The position numbers were made by a program, and so were the translations under genes. From Pseudomonadota bacterium (lineage in GTDB: Bacteria; Pseudomonadota; Gammaproteobacteria; Burkholderiales; Burkholderiaceae_C), in the NCBI GenBank assembly GCA_020161215.1, contig JAIUOM010000010.1, positions 1 to 56,873 on the forward strand: a DNA stretch of 56,873 nucleotides, given 5' to 3'. This document shows, piece after piece, positions 1-9,546 of the stretch (positions are counted from its first letter, which is position 1; each line of letters opens with the position of its first letter). A model generated the notes under the pieces. It was not told the DNA's origin and did no database searches. It saw nothing but the letters and a program-made list of their open reading frames with translations.

Positions 1-188
1 CCACCGGTGCCGGGGGCGCCGGCACCTCGGCCGGGGTCAACAGGCGCGGCGACTTGTTGGTGCGCTGGGGGCGGGCGCTGGGGGTGTCCGGGGCGCGGGC
101 GGTGCCGGCCGCGCGGCGCGTGGCCAGGTCAATGACGTCCGGCGCGAGCCGGGCGCCGCGTTTGGCGGGCGGGGGAGGCAAAGGCATG
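1..188 (-). CDS. Probable PhoH-family protein, N-terminal end only (runs off window)
   Basis: An ATG at 186-188 opens a minus-strand frame that stays open to the window edge (62 codons). The peptide begins MPLPPPPAKRGARLAP and is rich in Pro, Ala and Arg, like the disordered N-terminus of Burkholderiales PhoH proteins (PIN domain plus PhoH ATPase). In Comamonadaceae, phoH commonly lies next to bcp in this orientation. No conserved domain falls in the window, so the name rests on start position, composition and neighbourhood. Frame is convincing; function is inference. Confidence 0.4.
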
Positions 189-218
189 CGGGTCAGCGAA
201 GGATCGAACGTGAGTCAC

Positions 219-241
219 GCCGCGGGCGCGACGCCCGCGGG
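219..241. repeat. Short perfect inverted repeat
   Basis: A 9-bp arm (221-229, CCGCGGGCG) pairs perfectly with 233-241 across a 3-base loop. It lies between the bcp terminator and the start of the left-edge gene. With no T-run on either side it may be a protein-binding dyad or an mRNA hairpin. Confidence 0.35.
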
Positions 242-246
242 ACAAA

Positions 247-278
247 TGAAAAAGCCGCCTGGTCGGCCAAGGCGGCTT
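247..278 (-). terminator. Rho-independent terminator downstream of bcp
   Basis: On the minus strand, arm 278-270 pairs with 260-252 (AAGCCGCCT / AGGCGGCTT) around a 9-base loop. It is followed directly by a T-rich tract ending near 247. It sits about 90 bp past the bcp stop codon and is oriented to stop bcp transcription before the left-edge gene. Confidence 0.75.
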
Positions 279-368
279 GATCGGGGCGCAAACGGATCGG
301 AGGCAACAGCATTCCGATCCATTATGCATGAGCGGGCGTGGCCGCCACGGGGCGGGCGGCCACGCGGC

Positions 369-845
369 TCAGGCGGCTTTTTTCAGGACTTTGACGGCCT
401 TCAGCACGTCGTCCACGTGGCCTGGCACTTTCAGGCCGCGCCACTCCTGCACCAGCAGGCCCTCGGCATTGATCAGGAAGGTGCTGCGTTCAATGCCCTT
501 GACCTTTTTGCCGTACATGATTTTATTTTTCACCACGCCGAACATGTGGCACATTTTCTCCTCGGTGTCGGCGATCAGCTCGAAAGGCAATTCAAGCTTG
601 GCCTTGAAATCGTCGTGTGATTTCATGTTGTCGCGACTGACGCCAAATACCACCGCGTCGGCCTTGACGAAATCCTTGTACTTGTCGCGGAACTGCATCG
701 CCTCGGTGGTGCAACCAGGGGTGTTGTCCTTGGGGTAAAAATACAGGATCAGGGCTTGGCCGGTATGGGAGGTATTGGTGACCTTGATGTCGCCGGTGGC
801 CATCGCTTCGAATTCGGGGAGGGGTTTGTTGACGACGACTGCCAT
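369..845 (-). CDS. bcp: Peroxiredoxin, BCP/PrxQ type
   Basis: A 158-residue thiol peroxidase of the AhpC/TSA fold that reduces hydrogen and organic peroxides in the cytoplasm, normally recycled by thioredoxin. The peroxidatic cysteine lies in YPKDNTPGCTTEA, the hallmark PxxxTxxC motif of this family. A second Cys (EEKMCHMFG) is further on, and the STFLI..G segment is typical. A longer frame reaches 932, but the ATG at 843-845 gives the expected family start (MAVVVNKPLPEF) with a GGAG 12 bases upstream. It is followed by its own hairpin terminator and appears monocistronic. Confidence 0.93.
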   Translation of the reverse strand: MAVVVNKPLPEFEAMATGDIKVTNTSHTGQALILYFYPKDNTPGCTTEAMQFRDKYKDFVKADAVVFGVSRDNMKSHDDFKAKLELPFELIADTEEKMCHMFGVVKNKIMYGKKVKGIERSTFLINAEGLLVQEWRGLKVPGHVDDVLKAVKVLKKAA

Positions 846-986
846 GGGTTCTTTGATCTCCGGAATATTGCTGAGCGAGTTGGCAAAATGCTGCGCCAAA
901 AAGCAAATCTCGCGCTGCCCGGGGGTGCGCATGCGCGAGAAAAGACGGCAACAATTGCCACCTCCTTATTTTAACCGATCCACCTG

Positions 987-1361
987 TCAGTCGTCTGTCT
1001 CCAGCAGTAAAGCCGCCACCACCTGACGGCCTTCTCCGGCCAAGATGTTGTAGGTGCGGCAGGCGGCCGGGGTGTCCATGCTCTCCAGTCCGATCCGGGC
1101 CTCGATCAACGGGCGGATCCAGGCCGGCTTGGGAAAACGCAGCCGCGAACCGCTGCCAAACACCACCAATTCGGGCCGGCTGTCGATCAGCGGCGCGAAC
1201 AGCTCGGCCGACAAATCCTCGAAACGCGCGCAGGCCCAGGTCTCGCGCCGGCCATCGCTGCGCAGGATCAGGCTGTGGGTGATGCGCTGGCCCGCCACCG
1301 TGATCCAGCCGGGGCCGTAGCCGGTGACGGCGGAGTCGAGGTGATCGGGCTGGAATTTCAT
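987..1361 (-). CDS. Mth938-like (DUF498/NDUFAF3-type) protein
   Basis: A 124-residue protein matching the Mth938 domain family, whose mitochondrial relative NDUFAF3 is a complex I assembly factor. The bacterial role is unknown. Visible family features are TGYGPGWITVAGQRI near the N-terminus, a central ELVVFGSGSRLRFP strand-turn, and ESMDTPAACRTYNIL near the C-terminus. Length matches the family (about 120-130). It is divergent from alaA with an 83-bp gap, so the two may share a promoter region. Family assignment is solid; function is not known. Confidence 0.8.
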   Translation of the reverse strand: MKFQPDHLDSAVTGYGPGWITVAGQRITHSLILRSDGRRETWACARFEDLSAELFAPLIDSRPELVVFGSGSRLRFPKPAWIRPLIEARIGLESMDTPAACRTYNILAGEGRQVVAALLLETDD

Positions 1362-1444
1362 TTGGGCGAAGGCATGCGGGAGGGTGGATGTGTTCCAATT
1401 GTAGGTTTCGCTGCCGCGAACCCGTGTCCGAGAGGTGTATTTGC

Positions 1445-2719
1445 ATGAAAACGATCCACAAGTCGGCCAAGCTGGCCAACGTGCTGTACGACGTACGCGG
1501 CCCGATCGTGGACGCCGCCAAGCAGATGGAGGACGAGGGCCAGAAGATCATCAAGCTGAACATCGGCAACATGGCCCCGTTCGGCTTTGATCCGCCCGAG
1601 GAAATCCAGCAGGACATGATCCGCAACCTGCCCGATTCGGCCGGTTATTCGGACAGCAAGGGCATCTTCGCCGCGCGCAAGGCGGTGATGCACTACTCGC
1701 AGCAGCAGGGCATCGCCGGGGTAACGCTGGACGACATCTACCTGGGCAACGGCGCCAGCGAGCTGATCGGCATGGCCACCAACGCGCTCTTGAACGACGG
1801 CGACGAACTGCTGGTGCCCTCGCCCGACTACCCGCTGTGGACGGCCGCCACCAGCCTGTCGGGCGGCAAGCCGGTGCACTACGTGTGCCGCGAGGACGAC
1901 GGCTGGATGCCCGATTTGGCCGACATGCGCGCCAAGATCACCCCGCGCACGCGCGGCATCGTGGTCATCAACCCGAACAACCCGACCGGCGCGCTGTACT
2001 CCGACGAGACGTTGCTGGGCATCATCCAGATCGCGCGTGAGCACGACCTGGTGCTGCTGGTCGACGAGGTGTACGACAAGGTGCTGTACGAAGGCGTCAA
2101 GCACACCGCCATGGGCAGCCTGTCGACCGACGTGCTGACGCTGACCTTCAACTCGCTGTCCAAGGCCTACCGCAGCTGCGGCTACCGCGCCGGCTGGATG
2201 ATTGTGTCCGGCCCCAAGGCGGCGGCGCGCGACTACATCGAAGGCCTGAACATGCTGGCCAACCTCAAGCTGGGCTCCAACGTGCCGGGCCAGTGGGCGA
2301 TCCAGACCGCGCTGGGCGGCTACCAGAGCATCAACGACCTGATCAAGGAAGGCGGGCGCCTGCGCCGCCAGCGCGATCTGGCCTACGAGCTGATCACCGC
2401 CATTCCGGGGGTCAGCTGCGTCAAGCCGCAGGCGGCGCTGTACATGTTCCCGCGGCTTGATCCCAAGCTGTACCCGATCGACGACGACCGCCAGTTCTTC
2501 ATGGAAGTGCTGCGCGCCACGCGCGTGATGCTGGTGCAGGGCTCGGGCTTCAACTACCCCGACCACCAGCATTTCCGCATCGTGTTCCTGCCGCACGAGG
2601 ACGACCTGCGCGAGGCCATCCACCGCCTGGCCAAATTCCTGGAGCAGTACCGCCAGCGCCACGCCAAGGCCAGCTCGGTGGTGCCGATGGCTCCCAAAAA
2701 AGAAGCTGCCCGGGCTTGA
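1445..2719 (+). CDS. alaA: Glutamate-pyruvate aminotransferase AlaA-type
   Basis: A 424-residue PLP-dependent class I/II aminotransferase, close in sequence to E. coli AlaA, which makes alanine from pyruvate and glutamate. The PLP Schiff-base lysine is K240 in SLSKAYRSCGYRAGW. INPNNPTGALYS (Asn contacting PLP) and VDEVYDKVLY (Asp bonding the pyridine nitrogen) precede it. The N-terminal IKLNIGNMAPFGFDPP segment is typical of AlaA. The frame is open from 1388, but the ATG at 1445 matches the family start. hom follows after 50 bp in the same direction and is probably co-transcribed. Confidence 0.9.
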   Translation: MKTIHKSAKLANVLYDVRGPIVDAAKQMEDEGQKIIKLNIGNMAPFGFDPPEEIQQDMIRNLPDSAGYSDSKGIFAARKAVMHYSQQQGIAGVTLDDIYLGNGASELIGMATNALLNDGDELLVPSPDYPLWTAATSLSGGKPVHYVCREDDGWMPDLADMRAKITPRTRGIVVINPNNPTGALYSDETLLGIIQIAREHDLVLLVDEVYDKVLYEGVKHTAMGSLSTDVLTLTFNSLSKAYRSCGYRAGWMIVSGPKAAARDYIEGLNMLANLKLGSNVPGQWAIQTALGGYQSINDLIKEGGRLRRQRDLAYELITAIPGVSCVKPQAALYMFPRLDPKLYPIDDDRQFFMEVLRATRVMLVQGSGFNYPDHQHFRIVFLPHEDDLREAIHRLAKFLEQYRQRHAKASSVVPMAPKKEAARA

Positions 2720-2769
2720 TGGGCGCCGGCCAGCACATTGTTTGACACCTGAAAACCAAAGAATCTGAG

Positions 2770-4095
2770 ATGAAAGCCATCCAAGTCGGCCTGCTGGGCA
2801 TCGGAACCGTCGGTGGCGGCACTTTCAACGTGCTGCGACGCAACCAGGAAGAAATCAAGCGCCGCGCCGGCCGCGGCATCGAGATCACCATGGTGGCCGA
2901 CCTGGACACCGAGCGCGCGCGGCAGGTCGTTGGCCCCGACGTCCAGGTGGTGGCCGATGCACGCCAAGTCATCGCCAACCCCGAGATCGAGATCGTTATC
3001 GAGCTGATCGGCGGCTACGGCATCGCCCGCACCCTGGTCATGGAGGCGATTGCCGCCGGCAAGCACGTCATCACCGCCAACAAGGCGCTGCTGGCCGTGC
3101 ACGGCACCGAGATTTTCGAGGCGGCGCAGGAAAAAGGCGTGATGGTGGCGTTCGAGGCCGCCGTGGCCGGCGGCATCCCCATCATCAAGGCGCTGCGCGA
3201 GGGCCTGACGGCCAACCGCATCCAGTGGATCGCCGGCATCATCAACGGCACCACCAACTTCATCCTGTCCGAGATGCGCGACAAGGGGCTGGATTTCGAG
3301 GTGGTGCTGAAAGAAGCCCAGCGTCTGGGCTACGCCGAGGCCGATCCGACCTTCGACATCGAGGGCGTCGATGCCGCGCACAAGGCGACGCTGATGAGCG
3401 CCATCGCCTTCGGCATTCCGGTGCAGTTTGACAAGGCCTACGTCGAGGGCATCACCAAGCTGTCGGCCACCGACATCCGCTACGCCGAGCAGCTGGGCTA
3501 CCGCATCAAGCTGCTGGGCCTGACCCGGCGGCGCGAAGGCGAGGGCGTGGAGTTGCGCGTGCACCCCACGCTGGTGCCGGCCAAGCGCCTGATCGCCAAC
3601 GTCGAGGGCGCCATGAACGCCGTGGTCGTGCAGGGCGACGCCGTGGGCACCACCTTGTACTACGGCAAGGGCGCCGGCAGCGAGCCGACGGCCAGCGCCG
3701 TCATCGCCGATCTGGTGGACGTGACCCGCCTGGCCACCAGCGACCCGCAGCACCGCGTGCCGCACCTGGCCTTCCACCCTGGGCAGATGCGCGACGTGGA
3801 CGTGCTGCCGATGGAGCGGGTCGTCACCAGCTACTACCTGCGCCTGCGCGTGGCCGACCAGGCCGGCGTGCTGGCGCGCGTGGCCGCTATCCTGGCCGAG
3901 GCCGGCATCAGCATCGACGCGCTGCTGCAGCGCGAGGCCGACGAGGTGGGCGGCGAGGGCAGCACCCAGACCGACCTGATCATCCTGACCCACGATGCGC
4001 GCGAAGGCGCCATGAACGCCGCCCTGGCCCAGCTGCAAGGCCTGCCCAGCGTGCTGGCGCCGATCGTGCGCATCCGCAAGGAAGAGCTGGCATGA
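2770..4095 (+). CDS. hom: Homoserine dehydrogenase
   Basis: A 441-residue monofunctional homoserine dehydrogenase reducing aspartate semialdehyde to homoserine, the branch point to threonine and methionine. The N-terminal Rossmann motif is GLLGIGTVGGGT. The family signature region is GIINGTTNFILSEM, followed by YAEADPTFDIEGVDAAHK with the catalytic Asp/Lys. A C-terminal ACT domain (YYLRLRVADQAGVLARVAAIL, about residues 355-435) is the usual threonine-sensing module. Its TGA overlaps the ATG of the DUF2322 gene by 4 bases. In many Burkholderiales thrC follows hom directly; here it does not. Confidence 0.95.
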   Translation: MKAIQVGLLGIGTVGGGTFNVLRRNQEEIKRRAGRGIEITMVADLDTERARQVVGPDVQVVADARQVIANPEIEIVIELIGGYGIARTLVMEAIAAGKHVITANKALLAVHGTEIFEAAQEKGVMVAFEAAVAGGIPIIKALREGLTANRIQWIAGIINGTTNFILSEMRDKGLDFEVVLKEAQRLGYAEADPTFDIEGVDAAHKATLMSAIAFGIPVQFDKAYVEGITKLSATDIRYAEQLGYRIKLLGLTRRREGEGVELRVHPTLVPAKRLIANVEGAMNAVVVQGDAVGTTLYYGKGAGSEPTASAVIADLVDVTRLATSDPQHRVPHLAFHPGQMRDVDVLPMERVVTSYYLRLRVADQAGVLARVAAILAEAGISIDALLQREADEVGGEGSTQTDLIILTHDAREGAMNAALAQLQGLPSVLAPIVRIRKEELA

Positions 4096-4409
4096 ACTTC
4101 CAGGACACCCTGGCCACCCTGCCGCCCACCGATGGGCTGCGCGGCCTGGATGTACTGGACGCCAGCGGCGCGGTGCTGCACCATGTTCCGGCGGCGCCGG
4201 GCAAGATGGGGTCGCTGCGCGTCTACCACGCGCTGGCCCAGGCCTTCGGCGGCGAGCTGAACGCCGCCGCCGTGCAACAAGGCCTGGCCTGGTTCGCCGA
4301 ACACACCGAGGACGCGCGCCAACGCCCCGGCGCGCACCCCAACATCGATCTGCTGCTGCGGCGTCGGCCTGGCGACGCGCCCTGGCGCCTGGTGCCGCTG
4401 CGCGCCTGA
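4092..4409 (+). CDS. DUF2322-family protein
   Basis: A 105-residue protein matching the small DUF2322 family as I recall it. The N-terminal half carries GLRGLDVLDASGAVLHHVPAAPGKMGSLRVYHAL and the C-terminal half HPNIDLLLRRRPGDAPWRLVPL. The function is not known. Translation is probably coupled to hom through the ATGA overlap at 4092-4095. No signal peptide or membrane segment is visible. Confidence 0.7.
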   Translation: MNFQDTLATLPPTDGLRGLDVLDASGAVLHHVPAAPGKMGSLRVYHALAQAFGGELNAAAVQQGLAWFAEHTEDARQRPGAHPNIDLLLRRRPGDAPWRLVPLRA

Positions 4410-4433
4410 GCGCTTCCCGTGTTCGCCCAATTC

Positions 4434-4499
4434 AGGGCCAAAATAGCCGTTGGCCGGCGCCAGAAAATCCTGAGTAGCTATCAATAAAGTAGCTAATCA
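4434..4499 (-). repeat. Interspersed about 60-bp repeat, copy A
   Basis: This intergenic block contains CAAAATAGCC, TTGGCCGGCGCC, ATCCTG, AGCTATC and AATCA in order. The same ordered blocks recur near 9950, 12219, 12996 and inside tex near 50459. It ends just before the ABC transporter ATPase stop codon and is the closest intergenic relative of the tex copy. Confidence 0.6.
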
Positions 4500-4511
4500 A
4501 GGTCGGTACGG

Positions 4512-5229
<718 letters not shown>

Positions 5230-5246
<17 letters not shown>

Positions 5247-5883
5247 TCAGCTTGGCCTCCAGCCGGCGCGCCATCAGGCTTACCGGAAAACACAGCACGA
5301 AGTACAGCAGCGCCACGCAGCCGTACACCAAGAAAGGGCGGAAGGTGGCGTTGGCGATCATGGTGCCGGCCTTGGTCAGCTCGATGAAGCCGATGATCGA
5401 GGCCAGCGCCGTGCCCTTGACGACCTGCACCAGAAAACCCACCGTGGGCGGAATGGCGATGCGCAGCGCCTGCGGCAGGATGACGTGGCGCAATTGTTCG
5501 CGCCAGTTCAAGGCCAGGCTTTGCGCCGCTTCCCACTGGCCGCGCGGAATGGCTTCCACGCAGCCGCGCCAGATCTCGGCCAGAAAGGCGCTGCTGTACA
5601 ACGTCAGCGCCAGCGCCGCGGCGGTCCAGGCCGAGGTGCGAAAGCCGAACAGCGCCAGGCCGAAGTAGGCCAGAAACAGCTGCATCAGCAGCGGCGTGCC
5701 CTGGAACAGCTCGACATAGGCCTTGACGAAAGTGCGCGCCGCCGGCGAACGGCCGATGCGCAGCACCAGCAGGGTCAGGCCGACCAGGCCACCGCCCAGG
5801 AAGGCGATCAGCGACAGCACGATGGTCCAGCGCGCGGCCAGGGCCAGGTTGCGCAACACGTCGAGCAGGGAAAAATCGACCAT
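5230..5883 (-). CDS. Amino acid ABC transporter permease (HisM/GlnP type), second
   Basis: A 217-residue inner-membrane permease of the His/Glu/Gln/Arg 3-TM family. The EAA loop that docks the ATPase is EAAQSLALNWREQLRHVILPQALRIAIPP, and YVELFQGTPLLMQLF is the usual motif after the first membrane span. Hydrophobic spans are visible near residues 18-40, 65-90 and 185-205. The frame extends far upstream as antisense read-through, but the ATG at 5881-5883 is chosen because it gives the family length and follows the upstream permease by 5 bp. It should pair with that permease as a heterodimer. Confidence 0.92.
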
Positions 5884-5888
5884 GGCGG

Positions 5889-6557
5889 CTAACCCTTTCG
5901 CCCGAACAGAAAACGCGGCCCCATCCACATCAGCAACTGCCGCAGCGCCATGGCCAGCAGCAGGTAGATCAGCGTGGCGATCAGGAAGGCCTCGAAGGCG
6001 CGGAAGTTGCGGCTTTGGATCAGGTTGGCGGCGTAGCTCAGCTCGGGCGTGGACAGCTGTCCGCACACCGCCGAGCCGAGCATGACGATGATGATCTGGC
6101 TGACCAGCGCTGGCCACACGCGCGCCAGCGACGGCGGCAGCACCACGCGCATGAACACCTGCAAGGGGGTCAGCGCCAGGCTTTGCGCGGCCTCGATCTG
6201 GCCGCGCGGCGTGGCTTGCAGGCCGGCGCGCACGATTTCGGTCGAATAGGCGCCCAGGTTCACCACCATGGCGATCACCGAGGCCAGCTCCGGCGTTAGG
6301 CGCACGCCGGCGGCCGGCAGACCGAAAAAGATGAAGAACAGCTGCACGATGAAGGGCGTGTTGCGGATCAGCTCCACGTAGGTGCCCACCACCCAGCGCA
6401 GCCAGCTTGGCCCGCGGCTGCGCGCCCAGGCGCAGGCCACGCCCAGGGCCACGCCGATCAGGGCGGAGATGACCGTCAGCCCGAGCGTCCAGTAGACGCC
6501 GTGGAGCAGCAGGGGCCATTCCGCCAGGACGGCGGCAAAGTCAAGCTGGACGCGCAC
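5889..6557 (-). CDS. Amino acid ABC transporter permease (HisQ type), first
   Basis: A 222-residue inner-membrane permease paralogous to the downstream one. It has TYVELIRNTPFIVQLFFIFFGLP and the EAA loop EAAQSLALTPLQVFMRVVLPP. The family-typical GAYSTEIVRAGLQATPRGQ precedes the loop. It starts 15 bp after the stop of the proximal binding protein. Two different permeases per operon is the standard arrangement for histidine, glutamate and arginine uptake systems. Confidence 0.92.
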   Translation of the reverse strand: MRVQLDFAAVLAEWPLLLHGVYWTLGLTVISALIGVALGVACAWARSRGPSWLRWVVGTYVELIRNTPFIVQLFFIFFGLPAAGVRLTPELASVIAMVVNLGAYSTEIVRAGLQATPRGQIEAAQSLALTPLQVFMRVVLPPSLARVWPALVSQIIIVMLGSAVCGQLSTPELSYAANLIQSRNFRAFEAFLIATLIYLLLAMALRQLLMWMGPRFLFGRKG

Positions 6558-6572
6558 CGGGCCGCGACCGGT

Positions 6573-7376
6573 TTACTGCGGCAGGTCGCCGGCCGGGCGA
6601 CCCAGCCAGCGCTTGGCCATGCGGTCGAGCTCGCCCGCCTTCTTGGCCTCGGCGATGATCTCGTTGACCTTCAGGCGCAGCTTGTCCTCGCCCTTGGCCA
6701 CGCCGATGAAGTTGGGGCTGTCCTTCAGCAGCAGCTTGTATTCGGCGTTCAGCTGGGGGTTGCGCGCCATCATGTTGCCGGCCACCGAGGCGCCGGTGGC
6801 GATCAGCTGCACCTGGCCAGAGACAAAGGCCGCCACGGTGGCGTTGTTGTCCTCGAAGCGGCGAATCTCGGCGCCGGTCGGGGCCACGCGGGAGAGCTCC
6901 TGGTCCTCGATGGCGCCACGCGTCACGCCCACGCTCTTGCCGTTCAGGTCGGCAAAGCTGGTGATGGGCATGCTCTTGGCGGCGAACACGGCCTGGAAGA
7001 AGGGCGAGTAGGCGGAGGTGAAGTCGATGACTTTCTCGCGCTCGGGGTTCTTGCCCAGGGTGGAGATGACCAGCGCGGCCTTGCCCGTTTGCAGGTAGGG
7101 GATGCGGTTGGCGCTGGTCACCGGGGCCAGCTCGATGGCCACGCCAAGCTTTTGCGCGATCAGGTTGGCCATGTCGATGTCCAGGCCCTGGGGCTTCAGG
7201 TCGGTGCCGACGAAACCATAGGGTGGGAAGTCGGTGGGGATGGCGATGATGATCTTCTTGGCCTTCATCACCTCGTCCAGCGCGTTTTGCGCGTGGGCCG
7301 TGACGGAGCCGAGCGCGAGCGCGGCGGGGACGAGGGCGGCAAGGCTTTTCAGCCAGAAGCGGCGGGCTTGAGACAT
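6573..7376 (-). CDS. Periplasmic amino acid-binding protein (SBP family 3), first paralogue
   Basis: A 267-residue family 3 substrate-binding protein. The signal peptide is MSQARRFWLKSLAALVPAALALGSVTAHAQ with cleavage probably after AHA. Family features include PYGFVGTDLKPQGLDIDMANLIAQ and VISTLGKNPEREKVIDFTSAYSPFF. The frame is open to 7493, but the ATG at 7374-7376 places the signal peptide correctly. It is closely related (well over half identical by eye) to the next gene upstream, so the pair is a tandem duplication. Confidence 0.9.
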   Translation of the reverse strand: MSQARRFWLKSLAALVPAALALGSVTAHAQNALDEVMKAKKIIIAIPTDFPPYGFVGTDLKPQGLDIDMANLIAQKLGVAIELAPVTSANRIPYLQTGKAALVISTLGKNPEREKVIDFTSAYSPFFQAVFAAKSMPITSFADLNGKSVGVTRGAIEDQELSRVAPTGAEIRRFEDNNATVAAFVSGQVQLIATGASVAGNMMARNPQLNAEYKLLLKDSPNFIGVAKGEDKLRLKVNEIIAEAKKAGELDRMAKRWLGRPAGDLPQ

Positions 7377-7456
7377 GGTGGAGGGGCTCCCTTTTCCTGA
7401 TGGTCGGACAACAAAAAACCGCGCCCTTGACAGCGCGGCACAGATTTTGGCGCGGC

Positions 7457-8281
7457 TCAGAGCGGCAGATCGCCGGCCGGGCGACCCAGCCATTTGCGCG
7501 CCAGGCGATCCAGTTCGCCGGACTTCTTGGCCTCGGCGATGATGCCGTTGACCATCAGGCGCAGGCGGTCCTCGCCCTTGGCGACGCCGACGTAGTTGGG
7601 GCTGTCCTTGATGAGCAGCTTGTATTCCATGTCCAGCTTGGGGTTGCGCACCATCAACATGCCGGCCGCCGAGGCGCCCATGGCCACCAGCTGCGCCTGG
7701 CCGGCGACGAAGGCGGAGGCGGTCTTGGTGTTGTCGTCCATGCGCCGGATGTCGGCGTTGGGCGGCGCCAGCTTGGTCAGCTCGATGTCTTCCAGCGCGC
7801 CCTTGGTGACGGCGATGGTCTTGCCGGACAGGTCGGCGGCGGTGCGCACACTCAGTGTCTTGGGGCCGAACACGGCCTGAAAGAACGGCGAATAGGCGGC
7901 GGCGAAGTCGATCTGCTTTTCACGCTCTGGGTTCTTGCCCAGGGTAGAGATGACCAGCTGTACCTTGCCGCTTTGCAAGTAGGGGATGCGGTTGGCGCTG
8001 ACCACCGGCACCAGATCGGCTTGCACGCCCAGCTTGCTGGCGATGTAGCGGGCCATGTCCACGTCCAGGCCGCGGAGGCTGAAGTCGGTGTCCATGAAGC
8101 CGTAGGGCGGCTGGTCGGGGGGCACGGCGACGATGATCTTGCGCACGCGCATGATCTGGTCGTAGGCCCCGTCGGTCGGTTGATTCGATCCTGAGCCGCC
8201 GGTCTGGGCCCAGGCAAGAGACGATGCCAACCCCAGGGCCGAGCCCACCAGTTGACGGCGACGCAAGGACGATTCGCGCAT
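7457..8281 (-). CDS. Periplasmic amino acid-binding protein (SBP family 3), second paralogue
   Basis: A 274-residue family 3 binding protein and first gene of the transporter operon. Its leader MRESSLRRRQLVGSALGLASSLAWAQ carries an RRRQLV stretch that is somewhat Tat-like, unlike the Sec-like leader of its paralogue. The core (PYGFMDTDFSLRGLDVDMARYIAS, VISTLGKNPEREKQIDFAAAYSPFF) and the C-terminus (KWLGRPAGDLP) align with the downstream copy. Ligand-pocket side chains differ in places, so the two may present different amino acids to one membrane complex. Confidence 0.9.
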   Translation of the reverse strand: MRESSLRRRQLVGSALGLASSLAWAQTGGSGSNQPTDGAYDQIMRVRKIIVAVPPDQPPYGFMDTDFSLRGLDVDMARYIASKLGVQADLVPVVSANRIPYLQSGKVQLVISTLGKNPEREKQIDFAAAYSPFFQAVFGPKTLSVRTAADLSGKTIAVTKGALEDIELTKLAPPNADIRRMDDNTKTASAFVAGQAQLVAMGASAAGMLMVRNPKLDMEYKLLIKDSPNYVGVAKGEDRLRLMVNGIIAEAKKSGELDRLARKWLGRPAGDLPL

Positions 8282-8508
8282 GAGATGAAGCCCTCTTATT
8301 CTTGTGTGTCCACCGGGCGGAAATCAGCCGCCACGACCGTGCAACTTGGTCTGACCATTTGTTGCACGGTTGCAGGGGATGCTACACGAGAAGTGCCGCG
8401 AAATGCGTCTTGCGCATGAGCTTGTCTCGGGCTTTTTGGCCTGGTGCGGCGTTCGCGCCACGCCGTGGCGATCCAGTGCGGCCCAGCGCGGTCGGCGTGG
8501 CGCGGGTG

Positions 8509-8988
8509 TCAGCGCTGGCGCTGTTTCATCGCGCGCTCGACCTCGCGCTTGCCTTCGCGCTCGCGGATGGTGTCGCGCTTGTCGTGCGTGGCCTTGCCCT
8601 TGGCCAGGGCAATTTCGCACTTCACCCGGCCGTTTTTCCAGTGCAGGTTGATGGGCACCAGGGTGTAACCTTTTTGCTCGACCTTGCCGATCAGGCGGCG
8701 GATTTCCTCGCCGTGCATCAGCAGCTTTTTTGAGCGCACCGAATCCGGTCGCACGTGGGTGCTGGCCGTGCCCAGCGGGTTGATCTGGCAGCCGATGACG
8801 AACAGCTCGCCGCCGCGAATCACCACGTAACCGTCGGTCAGCTGCGCCTTGCCGGCGCGCAAGGCCTTCACTTCCCAGCCTTCCAGCACCATGCCGGCCT
8901 CGAACCGCTCCTCGAAGAAGTAGTTGAAGGCGGCTTTCTTGTTGTCGGCGATGACGGGGTTGGGTGCCTTGGGTTTCTTGGTGGCCAT
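8509..8988 (-). CDS. smpB: SsrA-binding protein SmpB
   Basis: A 159-residue partner of tmRNA that delivers it to stalled ribosomes for trans-translation. Diagnostic segments are the N-terminal [29 protein letters not shown], the central [19 protein letters not shown], and the basic C-terminal tail [26 protein letters not shown], which folds into the decoding site. Length is normal. It is divergent from ratA with about 110 bp between starts, the arrangement common across beta- and gamma-proteobacteria. Confidence 0.96.
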   Translation of the reverse strand: MATKKPKAPNPVIADNKKAAFNYFFEERFEAGMVLEGWEVKALRAGKAQLTDGYVVIRGGELFVIGCQINPLGTASTHVRPDSVRSKKLLMHGEEIRRLIGKVEQKGYTLVPINLHWKNGRVKCEIALAKGKATHDKRDTIREREGKREVERAMKQRQR

Positions 8989-9099
8989 GGGGAGCTATAT
9001 GGCGTGCAGCGTGCGCAATGCAAGCGCCGGGCGTGGGGGCCGCGGGATGGGCACGCCCGGGATGGGGACGCCCTAGAATCGTCGGTTGGCCCGCATTCT

Positions 9100-9546
9100 A
9101 TGAAATCCGTCCACAAGTCCGTCCTCATCTGGTACAGCGCACGGGAGATGTTCGACCTGGTGGTCGACGTCGAGCGCTACCCCGAGTTTCTGCCCTGGTG
9201 CGACCACGGCCGGGTGCTGGCGCGTGTCGAGAACGGCATGACGGCCGAGGTGGGGATCGCCTTCAAGGGCGTCAAGCAGACGTTCACCACCCGCAACGAG
9301 CATGTGCCCGAGCGCGAGGTCAAGCTGCACCTGGTCGATGGCCCGTTCTCCAAGCTGGAAGGGGTGTGGCGCTTTACCCCCGTCGGCGGTGGCGGCGAGC
9401 GGGCTTGCCGTGTCGACCTGACCATGGACTACGGTTTTTCCAGCACCCTGCTGGCCACCTTGGTCGGTCCGGTGTTCGACAAGATCGCCGGCAGCCTGGT
9501 GGACGCTTTCGTCAAGCGCGCCGAAACGGTGTACGGCGCGTCATGA
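9100..9546 (+). CDS. ratA: RatA/COQ10-type START-domain protein
   Basis: A 148-residue lipid-binding START-domain protein (polyketide cyclase family). E. coli RatA was described as an inhibitor of 70S assembly, and relatives bind coenzyme Q. The start MKSVHKSVLIWYSAREMFDLV and the VERYPEFLPWC signature are diagnostic. A longer frame from 8755 crosses the smpB region antisense and is ignored. Its stop overlaps the rnfH start (ATGA at 9543-9546), and the ratA-rnfH pair next to smpB is conserved. Confidence 0.92.
   Translation: MKSVHKSVLIWYSAREMFDLVVDVERYPEFLPWCDHGRVLARVENGMTAEVGIAFKGVKQTFTTRNEHVPEREVKLHLVDGPFSKLEGVWRFTPVGGGGERACRVDLTMDYGFSSTLLATLVGPVFDKIAGSLVDAFVKRAETVYGAS

Noticed and set aside
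1358-4038. Long antisense open frames opposite alaA and hom
   Set aside because: They are mirror frames of two well-conserved genes in GC-rich DNA, with His/Gln/Ala-rich sequence and no domain.
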